From the NCBI GenBank assembly GCA_013202335.1, contig JABMQR010000362.1, positions 1 through 31,044 of the forward strand: a stretch of DNA of 31,044 nt, in the 5' to 3' direction. The notes below the pieces were generated by a model. That model was not told where the DNA came from, searched no databases, and saw only the letters and a list, made by a program, of their open reading frames with translations. This DNA is from Bacteroidota bacterium (GTDB lineage Bacteria > Spirochaetota > Spirochaetia > JABMQR01). Positions 9,866-18,569 of this stretch are shown piece by piece (position 1 is the first letter of the stretch; the number at the start of each line of letters is the position of its first letter). The translations under genes and the position numbers were made by a program.

Positions 9866-9871
9866 CTTACT

Positions 9872-9901
9872 ATTATACCGTTTCGTTAAACATATCGTCA
9901 A
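9872..9901 (-). promoter_or_regulatory. Sigma70-type promoter of the araBDA operon
   Basis: On the minus strand TTGACG (9896-9901) and TATAAT (9872-9877) are separated by 18 bases. The expected start falls at the edge of the 9848-9865 palindrome. Confidence 0.75.
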
Positions 9902-9923
9902 GTTTATGAAGCGGATAATGATG

Positions 9924-9960
9924 AAAAAACCCCGAACCGACATAATGCCGTATCCGGGGT
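9924..9960 (-). terminator. Rho-independent terminator after the aldo/keto reductase
   Basis: On the minus strand ACCCCG pairs with CGGGGT around a partly paired inner stem and is followed by six T. It lies about 77 bases past the reductase stop and insulates it from the araBDA promoter. Confidence 0.75.
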
Positions 9961-10037
9961 AAATTGTATGAGTTCCAGTAATTAACAATCCCTATCCAGG
10001 GGTCCCGGTTAAAACACCAATTCCAGCTGACTCAGCG

Positions 10038-11087
10038 TTACGGAGGGGTGATTTCACCGTTCAGATCCCATAGGTCTTCCCAGGTTTGGTTATCTTTCCA
10101 GAGAAAAACCTGTCCTTTAATAAGCCGGCATTTTTTATCAATACCGTCAAGAGCCTTCATCTCGGCCTCAGTTAAGGGGTTCTCCATTATACAGCGAATA
10201 TTACTGAGATATTCATTTCTATGAATTGAGAAGGGTATAGGGATTTGACCTCTTTGAGCTGCCCATTTAATACAGATAACAGCCGGATGTACACCCAGTC
10301 TCGCAGCAGCAGCTCTTATGACTGGATCTTCAATATCAACTGTATCCTTTACAGTTTTGTCTCTGTCAGGCCGGGTTGGTGAACCTATTGGAGCAAAACC
10401 GATTGGTTGAATAGCATTTTCCAAACAGAAAGCGAAAAGTTCAGGCTGCTGAAAATGGGGGTGAAGCTCCATCTCGTTACAAGCAGGTTTTATCCTGGCG
10501 TCCTGAACAAGTTTTGTTAGTTTTGGGATTGTCATGTTTGAAGTTCCGATATGTTTAACTAATCCCATATCTACCAGCTGTTCCATTTGAGCCCAGGTTT
10601 TCATGAAGTTTTCATGAATATAGGGCTTTGCCTCCGGGCTTCTGGAGTCAACATCACATCCTGGGGGATGAAAATTGGGAAACGGCCAGTGTATGAGATA
10701 GAGGTCGAGATAATCCAGCTGTAAGCCTTTTAAAGACTGTTTGCAGGATTCTATTACCTGGTTGTCTCCATGCATGTCGTTCCATACTTTTGAGGTGATC
10801 CAAAGCTCTTCTCTGGGTACTCCGCCAATCATAACTGATTGTAATGATTTTCCGATGAGATTTTCGTTTCCGTATACTGATGCGCAGTCGAAATGACGAA
10901 AACCGATTTCAGCAGCACCAACTACCGCATTGGCGATATCTTCGGCTGTGAATCTGTCTGAACCAAATGTTCCCATACCAATAGCCGGTATTTCGGCTCC
11001 GGTATATAATTTTTTTTTCGGAACAAGTTTCGGGTCGACTTTGTCAGCTGATGTGACAAATTTTTTAGGAACATAGTTTGCTGCCAT
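10038..11087 (-). CDS. Aldo/keto reductase
   Basis: 349 residues from the ATG at 11087, an NAD(P)H-dependent oxidoreductase of the AKR superfamily with a TIM-barrel fold. The catalytic tetrad is visible: Asp67 and Tyr72 (FDCASVYGNE), Lys100 (ITSKVW) and His133 (LIHWPFP). The C-terminus has the cofactor-binding IPIPFSIHRNEYLSN region. The substrate cannot be named. The frame is open upstream to 11408, but the 11087 start has AGGAG six bases before it, begins the homologous region, and follows a good promoter at 11135-11164 that would not transcribe the extension. It may assist sugar metabolism next to araBDA but has its own promoter and terminator. Confidence 0.9.
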   Translation of the reverse strand: MAANYVPKKFVTSADKVDPKLVPKKKLYTGAEIPAIGMGTFGSDRFTAEDIANAVVGAAEIGFRHFDCASVYGNENLIGKSLQSVMIGGVPREELWITSKVWNDMHGDNQVIESCKQSLKGLQLDYLDLYLIHWPFPNFHPPGCDVDSRSPEAKPYIHENFMKTWAQMEQLVDMGLVKHIGTSNMTIPKLTKLVQDARIKPACNEMELHPHFQQPELFAFCLENAIQPIGFAPIGSPTRPDRDKTVKDTVDIEDPVIRAAAARLGVHPAVICIKWAAQRGQIPIPFSIHRNEYLSNIRCIMENPLTEAEMKALDGIDKKCRLIKGQVFLWKDNQTWEDLWDLNGEITPP

Positions 11088-11134
11088 GTTCTTCTCCTGG
11101 AGTGATAACTTGTGTCCTTTTCTAACCTGAGGAA

Positions 11135-11164
11135 ATTTTACACCAAAAAAGATTGAATATGCAA
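11135..11164 (-). promoter_or_regulatory. Sigma70-type promoter of the aldo/keto reductase
   Basis: On the minus strand TTGCAT (11159-11164) and TAAAAT (11135-11140) are 18 bases apart, with the transcript start expected about 40 bases before the ATG at 11087. Confidence 0.6.
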
Positions 11165-11376
11165 GAGGCATCTCATGGCGAAATGGAAATATAATAGGGT
11201 TAATAAAAAAGTCAGGGATATGATAGAATATTTCTCTCACCCAAACTGGAATCATATCAGCAGCATGCAGAGTGAATCTGCATTCAGTGAGAAGTACAGG
11301 TGTAAGCTTTTCTACTTGCTCAGAATCAGCACCATGGTATATGATACGGTGATGTTTATTAGGCAGCAATCCAATT

Positions 11377-11405
11377 TTGAAATAGGATTTGTGAGTTTTT
11401 ATGTA
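11377..11405 (+). promoter_or_regulatory. Candidate promoter of the activase gene
   Basis: TTGAAA (11377-11382) and TATGTA (11400-11405) are 17 bases apart. The -10 is a poor match, so this is tentative. Transcription from here would place the hairpin at 11411-11445 at the very start of the leader. Confidence 0.35.
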
Positions 11406-11410
11406 CAAGC

Positions 11411-11445
11411 ATCTAATTAATTATATAATAATTAATTATGTAGAT
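11411..11445. repeat. AT-rich hairpin upstream of the activase gene
   Basis: AATTAATTA (11415-11423) and TAATTAATT (11429-11437) form a perfect 9-bp stem with loop TATAA, with ATCT/AGAT as a short outer stem. The loop is the same as in the 24395-24421 hairpin. Confidence 0.7.
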
Positions 11446-11498
11446 ACCATAACTCAACGATTATACATATATAAACAGATATTTCAGAGAGAGCATAC

Positions 11499-14400
11499 AT
11501 GAGTAATAATCTTCGATTAGGAATAGACATAGGTTCAACAACCGCAAAAGCTGTACTGACAGATGAGTCGGGTAAAATACTCTATGGGAATTATATACGC
11601 CACAATGCAGAAGTTTTTTCTACCCTTCTTGGAATACTTCAGGAAATTCTAGCTAGTCATGGGGCAGAGAGCCGGGTTTCAGTATTATTTACCGGAACTG
11701 CCGGGATGGGTGTTGCTGAAAGAACAGGAATGCCGTTTGTCCAGGAAGTATCTGCTTCCGCAGAGGTGGTAAAAAGGTGGATGCCTGAAATACGAACATT
11801 TATTGATCTTGGCGGCGAAGATGCTAAAATCATTTTTTTTGATGAACTGCTGCGACCTGATATCAGAATGAACGGTAACTGCGCAGGAGGAACCGGTGCA
11901 TTTATTGATCAGATGGCAACCCTGCTGCATATACCTGTTGAGGAACTAAGCGGAGCTGCAGAAAAAAGCACCACCTGTTATTCTATAGCTTCACGCTGTG
12001 GAGTTTTTGCAAAAACAGATATCCAGAACCTGATCAGCAGGGACGTCTCACCTGAGAATATAGCTGCTTCCATCTACCGTGCTGTAGCTTTTCAGATAAT
12101 TAGTGCACTGGCACACGGAGTGGAGATCAAGCCAAAGTTACTTTTTGCCGGTGGACCATTTTATTACCAGCCTGAGTTGAAACGCACATTTCTGGAAGTT
12201 ATTGGTTTGACGGATGCTGATACCGTAGATCCGACACAGATAGACCCGTTACTTACTCCGGACCGAATTCCGGCTGCCGGTGCAGCACTTCGTTCTCAAA
12301 ACGAAGGTGTTGAGTTTACTCTTGAGGAACTTATTGAAAAAATAAAGGAATCTCAGGATTTCCAGATTATCAGATCGGGATTTCTTGATCCGCTCTTTAC
12401 AGATGAAAAAGAGAAAGATGCGTGGGAGCAAAAAAAATCATTATACGCCATTAAAACGGCAGCTCTTAGGGATTTTGATGGGAAGCAGGTTTTTCTTGGG
12501 ATAGATTCCGGTTCAACCACTACAAAAATAGTACTGATTGATGAGGATGGAAGATTAGGATATACCTACTACTCAACAAACAAAGGTAATCCGGTAGAGA
12601 CCGTTCTGAAAGGCCTCCAGGAACTGCGCGGGCTTATTAGGAAAGAGAATCTGCATATTCAGATTACCCGCACCTCTGTAACAGGATATGGTGAAGATTT
12701 AATTAAATTCGCATTTTCACTGGACGAGGGGCATGTTGAGACACTGGCTCACTTCCGGGGTGCAAGTTTTTTTGAACCGGACGTATCCTTTATCCTCGAT
12801 ATTGGTGGACAGGATATGAAGGCTATTTTTGTGAAGGATCGGGTTGTCCATAATATTGAATTGAATGAATCCTGTTCTTCAGGATCCGGATCATTTATAC
12901 AAACCTTCGCAAACTCCCTCAGATTGGGTGTTGAGGAATTTGCTGAAATGGCATGCCTGGCAAAACATCCATATGATTTGGGATCCCGCTGTACCGTATT
13001 CATGAACTCCAAAGTAAAGCAGGTACTGCGTGAGGGTGGGGAAGTTGGTGATATATCGGCCGGTCTCGCCTACTCAGTAGTCAGGAACTGTTTAAATAAA
13101 GTACTGAAAATAACTGACTCAAATGTTATGGGTTCCAATATTGTAGTTCAGGGGGGAACATTCAGAAATCCTGCCGTTCTCAGGGCTATGGAGCTGATTA
13201 CCGGAAGAAATGTTATCAGACCGGACAGAGCTGAATTGATGGGCGCATGGGGTGCGGCACTGCTTGCCAGAGATACCTGCATCCTGAAAACTTCGAAAAC
13301 GGTAGCGGCAACTCAATTTCAAGCATGGGATATGATAGAAAATGCTCTCAACTACAAAAGAAAGACGACAATTTGTCATGGATGCGAAAACCAGTGTGAA
13401 GTTACGATTCTGACATACCCTGATCGAACAGGTACTGATGAGAAGCCGGCACGGTTTTATACCGGTAATAAGTGTGAGAAGATATTCAGTAATCAGGCTG
13501 CAGGAAGCAGGAAAGGTGAGAATATCGCCGAATTTAAGCAGGACCTTCTGTTTAACAGAACTTTGAAAATAAATCAGGAAGAATCTGTTTTGCGTATTGG
13601 GATTCCCCGCGTATTAAATATTTGGGAAGATTTCCCTTTCTGGGCCACACTATTTACCGAAGCAGGATGCGAAGTGGTTCTCTCTGATGTCTCAACCGTT
13701 GCACTATCAGAAAAGGGCTATGGAACGGTAATGTCGGAAAATATTTGCTTTCCTGCCAAGCTTACAAACGGGCATATCCTTAATCTTGCCGAGAAAAGGG
13801 TTGATCGAATATTTTACCCCAAGGTTCGTTATACCAGGAATGAGTTTAAAAACGTCATAAATAAATATAACTGTCCAATTGTTACCGGATATCCACAGGT
13901 TATTGAATCATCCATAAACCCGGAAGAAAAGTTTGGTATTCCTTTTGACTCGCCGCCTGTAAGTTTTCATGATGTCGGCCTTTTGAAAAAAAGTTGTACC
14001 GAATATCTTCTCTCTCTGGGAATAACCCCGGCGAATATCCGCATGGCTTTCAAGCGTGCGATAGCGGCACAGGATGAGTACAAAAAAGCACTTCGCGCTG
14101 AATCAGCCAGAATTTTTCATGCAGCGGTAAAAGAGAACAGGAAGGTGATACTCCTCTTGGGCCGGCCGTATCATATGGATTCTCTCGTAAATATGAAAAT
14201 TCCTTCAATTATCAGTGATCTGGGATTCGATGTTATTACCGAGGATTCAATCCCAAAACTGGCGCGTGAGCGGCTTCCGAATGTGCAGGTACTGACACAG
14301 TGGTCGTTTCCAAACAGGTTATTCCATGCAGCGCATTGGGCAGGAAAACAGAAAAATGTTGAAGTTATTCAGATGAACTCGTTCGGTTGCGGACCGGATG

Positions 14401-15818
14401 CGCTTACCGTTGATGAAGTAAAATCGATCATGAATGAGTACGGGAAAAATCCAACGGTAATTAAAATTGATGAGATGACCAGTCCCGGTTCTGTAAAATT
14501 ACGTTTGCGTTCACTGATTGAATCACTTAAACAGAGAAAGGATACGCATAAGGGAGAACGCATCCCCCGGCGCGAAACCAGGATTTTCAAACCGAAGGAT
14601 AAAGGACTTACTGTTCTTGCTCCTCAGTTTTCACCATTCTATACTGATTTTATTATTGCCGCTTACCGCCATCAGGGTTATAAGATAGAGGTTCTTCCAT
14701 TAGGAGACCGGGAAAGCATAGAACTGGGACTGCGCTACTCAAATAATGACATTTGCTATCCTGCTACTATCGTTATTGGAGATTTACTGAAAGCGCTGAG
14801 AAGCGGGAAGTATGATCTTAACCAGGTAGCAGTTGGGCTTACTCAGACAGGAGGGCAGTGCCGGGCCTCAAGCTATGTTTCCCTGCTGAAACGAGCCTTG
14901 CTGAAAGCCGGGTATGATCATATTCCTGTAGTTACAGCCTCAACCACCAGCCGGGGTAAGAAATCGCTGAATGAACAGCCGGGGTTCCGGGTACGAACGC
15001 TTCCTTTTGCCTTAACAGCCCTTTACGGACTTATTTTTGGTGATGTCCTGGCAAAACTCTACTACTTTGCTTCAGTTCGGGAGATAGAAAAAGGATCAGC
15101 CATGATTCTGGTTCAAAAATATATTGATCTGGGAAAGGATTTAATCCATCACAACGGCAGGAGAAAAATGATGCAGCTTATGAATAGAGCTGTTAGTGAA
15201 TTTAACCATCTGCCAATGGAGCAAAAAGTTGCCCCGAAAGTAGGTATTGTCGGTGAAATCTATGTAAAATTCAATCCATTTGGAAATTTGTATACAACAG
15301 ATTGGTTGATTGACAGGGGTATTCAGCCGGAGATTCCGCCGCTGATAGATTTTTTTCTTATTCCTCTGATGTCAACTCCCTATAATGCTAAGAATAATAT
15401 TGAGAAAGTTAAGTATGCGGTAATTCACCTGCTCAGCAGGGCTGAAGGATTTGTGGATCGGTTGTTTGCTCAGGCAAATGGTGTATTAAAGGATTTTAAA
15501 GGGGATATTACTCCTTTTCATCCGATAAGCAGTATGGCTGCAAAGGCTTCCGGAGTGCTGGATCTGATAAATCAGTTTGGTGAGACCTGGCTTCTTGCAG
15601 GTGATATAGCTACTTTCGCTGAACAGGGAATCAATACTGTTGTATGCCTGCAGCCGTTTGGCTGTATCGCCAATCACGTAATTGCCCGAGGTGTGGAAAA
15701 GCGTATGAAGGTTCTCTACCCAGCTCTGAATTTACTCTTTCTGGATATGGATTCCGGGATGAGTGAGGTTAATGTGGTCAACCGAATGGAATTTATCGTG
15801 GATGGGCTAAAAAGCTGA
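11499..15818 (+). CDS. Giant CoA-dehydratase-type activase (BcrAD/BadFG/HgdC family)
   Basis: 1439 residues. Two ASKHA ATPase domains lie in tandem, with phosphate loops GIDIGSTTAK (8-17) and GIDSGSTTTK (about 335). Each keeps the two Cys that in HgdC bridge a 4Fe-4S cluster between subunits: Cys128 (NGNCAGGTGAF) and Cys167 (SRCGVF) in the first, and Cys in NESCSSGSGSF (about 458) and SRCTVF (about 497) in the second. A Cys motif CHGCENQC follows at about 626-633. After it comes a long C-terminal part starting LRIGIPRVLNIWEDFPFWATLF that resembles the cysteine-rich HgdB/DUF2229-like half of long activases. Family members use ATP to drive low-potential electrons into 2-hydroxyacyl-CoA dehydratases or benzoyl-CoA reductases. 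No such partner is nearby, so the target is unknown. A GAGAG site precedes the ATG. Confidence 0.9.
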   Translation: MSNNLRLGIDIGSTTAKAVLTDESGKILYGNYIRHNAEVFSTLLGILQEILASHGAESRVSVLFTGTAGMGVAERTGMPFVQEVSASAEVVKRWMPEIRTFIDLGGEDAKIIFFDELLRPDIRMNGNCAGGTGAFIDQMATLLHIPVEELSGAAEKSTTCYSIASRCGVFAKTDIQNLISRDVSPENIAASIYRAVAFQIISALAHGVEIKPKLLFAGGPFYYQPELKRTFLEVIGLTDADTVDPTQIDPLLTPDRIPAAGAALRSQNEGVEFTLEELIEKIKESQDFQIIRSGFLDPLFTDEKEKDAWEQKKSLYAIKTAALRDFDGKQVFLGIDSGSTTTKIVLIDEDGRLGYTYYSTNKGNPVETVLKGLQELRGLIRKENLHIQITRTSVTGYGEDLIKFAFSLDEGHVETLAHFRGASFFEPDVSFILDIGGQDMKAIFVKDRVVHNIELNESCSSGSGSFIQTFANSLRLGVEEFAEMACLAKHPYDLGSRCTVFMNSKVKQVLREGGEVGDISAGLAYSVVRNCLNKVLKITDSNVMGSNIVVQGGTFRNPAVLRAMELITGRNVIRPDRAELMGAWGAALLARDTCILKTSKTVAATQFQAWDMIENALNYKRKTTICHGCENQCEVTILTYPDRTGTDEKPARFYTGNKCEKIFSNQAAGSRKGENIAEFKQDLLFNRTLKINQEESVLRIGIPRVLNIWEDFPFWATLFTEAGCEVVLSDVSTVALSEKGYGTVMSENICFPAKLTNGHILNLAEKRVDRIFYPKVRYTRNEFKNVINKYNCPIVTGYPQVIESSINPEEKFGIPFDSPPVSFHDVGLLKKSCTEYLLSLGITPANIRMAFKRAIAAQDEYKKALRAESARIFHAAVKENRKVILLLGRPYHMDSLVNMKIPSIISDLGFDVITEDSIPKLARERLPNVQVLTQWSFPNRLFHAAHWAGKQKNVEVIQMNSFGCGPDALTVDEVKSIMNEYGKNPTVIKIDEMTSPGSVKLRLRSLIESLKQRKDTHKGERIPRRETRIFKPKDKGLTVLAPQFSPFYTDFIIAAYRHQGYKIEVLPLGDRESIELGLRYSNNDICYPATIVIGDLLKALRSGKYDLNQVAVGLTQTGGQCRASSYVSLLKRALLKAGYDHIPVVTASTTSRGKKSLNEQPGFRVRTLPFALTALYGLIFGDVLAKLYYFASVREIEKGSAMILVQKYIDLGKDLIHHNGRRKMMQLMNRAVSEFNHLPMEQKVAPKVGIVGEIYVKFNPFGNLYTTDWLIDRGIQPEIPPLIDFFLIPLMSTPYNAKNNIEKVKYAVIHLLSRAEGFVDRLFAQANGVLKDFKGDITPFHPISSMAAKASGVLDLINQFGETWLLAGDIATFAEQGINTVVCLQPFGCIANHVIARGVEKRMKVLYPALNLLFLDMDSGMSEVNVVNRMEFIVDGLKS

Positions 15819-15827
15819 CTAAAAGTA

Positions 15828-15864
15828 GAGGTTCTTTCAAAATTATTAATTTTGAAAGAACGAC
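15828..15864. repeat. Hairpin repeat after the activase gene (shared-end family, copy 1)
   Basis: GTTCTTTCAAAATT (15831-15844), loop ATT, AATTTTGAAAGAAC (15848-15861): a perfect 14-bp stem with a 3-nt loop, bounded by GAG on the left and GACC on the right. It starts ten bases after the activase stop. There is no T-run after it on the plus strand, so it is not a standard terminator, though it could protect or end the transcript. Confidence 0.9.
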
Positions 15865-15873
15865 CTATGGTCA

Positions 15874-15938
15874 GAAGTTTTTGATTGGGTATAATTACTT
15901 ATATTATAACATATTACATATTTATGATCAAAAACTTC
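15874..15938. repeat. Long-loop inverted repeat (second module type)
   Basis: GAAGTTTTTGAT (15874-15885) and ATCAAAAACTTC (15927-15938) form a perfect 12-bp stem around 41 AT-rich bases. Nearly the same arms recur at 30307-30369. Confidence 0.85.
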
Positions 15939-15942
15939 AAAA

Positions 15943-15977
15943 GACAAATTCAAAATTCTTTGAATTTTGAATTTGTC
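15943..15977. repeat. 16-bp perfect hairpin covering the end of the kamA-like gene
   Basis: GACAAATTCAAAATTC (15943-15958), loop TTT, GAATTTTGAATTTGTC (15962-15977). On the minus strand it contains the last codons and the TGA stop (15950-15952) of the radical SAM gene and is followed by TTTT, so it may also act as that gene's terminator. Confidence 0.9.
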
Positions 15978-18187
15978 TCGGGCAGCACCAGATTGGTAAA
16001 TTTATCTGTTACCGCAAATTGATACCCCGGGTACTCATATATAGGAATTCTTGGTTCAATGTATCCGGCTGAGTATCCCCAGATGCTCTCATATTCCTCA
16101 ATGTTCTCTCCCAGCTGTTCTAACTGCCGTAAATACTGAGCAATGGATTTAGACTCAATAATTATTATATCACCCATAGAATCCATTATGGGACTATGCG
16201 GTCTGCTGTGATCCTGCCTAAATGCCAGAATTCTCCTGCCGTCATCGGTAATACCGATAGTCCGATAGATATTGCTTTTCCCCACACCAGGCAGGTTGAT
16301 AGTATTTCTATCGGTTGCCAGGAAAGGGATCCCTTCAGCATTTCTGATCTGATTTATCTGTTCCTTCATCTCTTCCGCAGTCTTCATGAAACTTCGTATC
16401 TTGCTGTAATATTTAGGATCCACCCGGCCGATTGATTTCTCTTCAATTTGCTCCTGGATAGATCGGGAATTATTGGCAAAATAGTATGAGTTCTCCAAAT
16501 ATCCCTTAACCGTAAAGGTATAGTAGGGGAGAACACCAATATCATTCAGGACCTGCCGCAGCTTTGCTGAGTGACCCCTTCGGGAAGCAGCGAGAGTGAA
16601 CACTTCCTGATTGGTAACTGTCCACCCGGCAGCTAAAAGTTTTCCGACGGCTTTTTCGGCTTCCGGTGTAACTTCCATTGCAGTGGAGAAGTGGGTTTGA
16701 ATGATGAACTGGCGAATACCCAGTTCAGATGCTTTTTCCCGAAATTTCTTTAGAACAGCAACCCGGCGTTTATTTATTCGCTGAGGAAGGTAGATGGGGA
16801 TTTTCGTTCCCAGTCGGACACGGACGATCTCAGCAAATTTCTCCCCATCCTTCTTTAGCTTGTTTGCCTCTATTTTTCTCTTAGTCATCTCATACACGGC
16901 ATCGAGAATTTTCTCTAAAGATGAGACTGAACTCATCATGGCATCACCGCCGGTAATAAGGATATCCTTTAGCTGAGAGTCCTTCTCAAAGTATTCCATG
17001 AGGTTGCTCAGCTGTGCATCCCAACTGGTATTTGGGCGGAGTTTTTCTAAATTAAAGTTGAATCTTCCATTTTGAAAGTCATACATTCTCTGACAGTAGG
17101 CACATAAACCGCCGCAGGCCCGGCCCATAGTAGAGGGTATAAATATTGCTACATTGGGATATCGGCGATGGATATTATGGGAAGGAAGAAGCCATCCTGC
17201 TTCATTTGGTTTTCCCGGTTCTACAAGATCCTCTTTTTCCCAGGCCCGTATTTTCCCAAATTCATCGACCAGTTCGTTTGAATAGAGGACATAGTCCCGA
17301 ATAACCTGATCTGCATAGCCTGTCCGACTGCCTGGTAACGTATCCAGGAGCGACAGGAAATAGGGGGTTACGAAGAAAGGAATTCCTTTGCCCTCAGCAC
17401 TTTTCATGATCTGCATTGTCTCTTCTGAGAGACTGTTATCCAAAAACAGCTGCAGGTCTTCAGGAGTTCTAACTGCCTGCTGGAGGTGAAACAGATCATT
17501 ATCCCACCAATGCTCTATTTTATCACGGACTGCTCTGTCGCTCATATCAGGACTGACTGTGAATCTTCTTTTCTGGTGATGTCCAGAGTTTTCGCTGGTG
17601 GATTTTTTAGGTACTGCTGTTTTAATTTCTCTCTTAATCCGGGGTATCAATAGTTTGACAATCCGTTTCCGGTTTTTTCTTCGCCGGTTAACAATTTCAA
17701 TATCAAGACCTGTTGGATGTCTTGCCATCCACTCAAGCACATCTTTTCTACTGGGTATAGTAGGTCGGGTAGTGCCGTTAACCTGCCGTAAAAGATAAAG
17801 AAAGTCTTCCATGAGATCCTCTGAGCCAAGAGTATCATTTCCAAGTGCCGCTTCACGAAGTATGGAAAATGGTCGGGATAGTACCGGTTGATCACTATTG
17901 TTAGGATCCGGGAACTCCTCGCCTTCATGTTCAAGGTAATCAAGAATTCTGATAAATGAGAAATCACGCCATGAGAGTTTGAAAAAAGCTTTCTCGCCCT
18001 CTTCAGTGCCGTTATAGTAGGCAAAGGCTTTGGGATGCTCCTGAAACTGGGCCAGTATGCGCTCACGAAGCTGCTGTATGCCTTCCTGCACACTGAGCTC
18101 AGGATTGGTAAGGATATCAGCATAATTAGGGTTCTCTGCCAGCAGAGTGGAAACTAGCTCCTTCCCACGATTGTTCTCTTTGTTCAT
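15950..18187 (-). CDS. KamA-family radical SAM aminomutase-like protein
   Basis: 745 residues, much longer than the roughly 416 of clostridial lysine 2,3-aminomutase. The radical SAM cluster motif CGGLCAYC lies at about 357-364, against about 125-132 in KamA, so there is an N-terminal extension of about 230 residues, partly very basic (NRRRKNRKRIVK). LPGVGKSN at about 632-639 looks like the PLP-lysine region of KamA (G.GK). The substrate-site region TNQEVFTLAASRRGHSAKL...PYYTFTVKGY aligns by eye with KamA but lacks the Asp that grips the lysine amine, so the substrate may differ. The final TNSKFKEF and the stop are encoded by the hairpin at 15943-15977. No ribosome site is strong; GGA lies about eight bases before ATG. 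Confidence 0.85.
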   Translation of the reverse strand: MNKENNRGKELVSTLLAENPNYADILTNPELSVQEGIQQLRERILAQFQEHPKAFAYYNGTEEGEKAFFKLSWRDFSFIRILDYLEHEGEEFPDPNNSDQPVLSRPFSILREAALGNDTLGSEDLMEDFLYLLRQVNGTTRPTIPSRKDVLEWMARHPTGLDIEIVNRRRKNRKRIVKLLIPRIKREIKTAVPKKSTSENSGHHQKRRFTVSPDMSDRAVRDKIEHWWDNDLFHLQQAVRTPEDLQLFLDNSLSEETMQIMKSAEGKGIPFFVTPYFLSLLDTLPGSRTGYADQVIRDYVLYSNELVDEFGKIRAWEKEDLVEPGKPNEAGWLLPSHNIHRRYPNVAIFIPSTMGRACGGLCAYCQRMYDFQNGRFNFNLEKLRPNTSWDAQLSNLMEYFEKDSQLKDILITGGDAMMSSVSSLEKILDAVYEMTKRKIEANKLKKDGEKFAEIVRVRLGTKIPIYLPQRINKRRVAVLKKFREKASELGIRQFIIQTHFSTAMEVTPEAEKAVGKLLAAGWTVTNQEVFTLAASRRGHSAKLRQVLNDIGVLPYYTFTVKGYLENSYYFANNSRSIQEQIEEKSIGRVDPKYYSKIRSFMKTAEEMKEQINQIRNAEGIPFLATDRNTINLPGVGKSNIYRTIGITDDGRRILAFRQDHSRPHSPIMDSMGDIIIIESKSIAQYLRQLEQLGENIEEYESIWGYSAGYIEPRIPIYEYPGYQFAVTDKFTNLVLPETNSKFKEF

Positions 18188-18289
18188 ATATTCATCCGTT
18201 AGTCTAAAGTTGTCAAAATCGATTATTAATACCTTTACAAAAGTATTTTATCTGTAAAAAGTATGAATAGAACGATTTTCCTTGAATGG

Positions 18290-18409
18290 ATTGGTCTCTA
18301 AAAGACCAATACGAATGGGTTTTGAAATGGCAAATGACAATCGTTTATACTCGATTATCATTTCAAATCCCTGATATTGTACCAGAAAACTAATGACCGG
18401 TAGTTTTCT
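18290..18409. repeat. Cluster of three hairpins
   Basis: ATTGGTCT/AGACCAAT (18290-18297 and 18303-18310, loop CTAAA); AATGACAATCG/CGATTATCATT (18333-18343 and 18352-18362, one mismatch), whose right arm can instead pair with an outer GGGTTTTGAAATG (18317-18329); and AGAAAACTA/TAGTTTTCT (18384-18392 and 18401-18409). The second structure therefore has two competing pairings. It is similar in style to the other intergenic hairpin clusters but lacks the shared GAGGTTCTTTC ends. Confidence 0.8.
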
Positions 18410-18541
18410 CAGTGTTAGTGGTAAACTGTATTTGTATATATACTATAGCAAGTTTTTCATGATTCGGCAAATCATTACTGATAAACACACTATTGATGAG
18501 TAAAGTGGCGTATATACTCAGAAAGAGGAATGTTCCAGCAT

Positions 18542-18569
18542 AAAAAAGGCAGTACGAAGTGTACTGCCT
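18542..18569 (-). terminator. Terminator of the purine operon
   Basis: On the minus strand AGGCAGTAC pairs perfectly with GTACTGCCT around loop ACTTC, followed by six T. It lies 73 bases past the purH stop. Confidence 0.9.

Larger units (their letters stand above)
11088..11498. other. Intergenic region between divergent genes
   Basis: This 411-base gap holds the promoter of the reductase, a candidate promoter for the activase and an AT-rich hairpin. The minus strand has an in-frame 107-codon open stretch ahead of the reductase (to 11408), and the plus strand has an 81-codon frame at 11175-11420. Neither has a convincing ribosome site or a recognisable protein, and the first lies largely upstream of the mapped promoter. 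I do not call either as a gene. Confidence 0.5.

Noticed and set aside
15828..15864. Ordinary rho-independent terminator of the activase gene
   Set aside because: The stem is perfect but AT-rich and is not followed by a T-run on the plus strand; the same arms occur in other intergenic positions as a repeat family.
17647..18123. 158-residue open frame on the minus strand inside the radical SAM gene
   Set aside because: It is in another frame of the same strand within a longer, recognisable gene.
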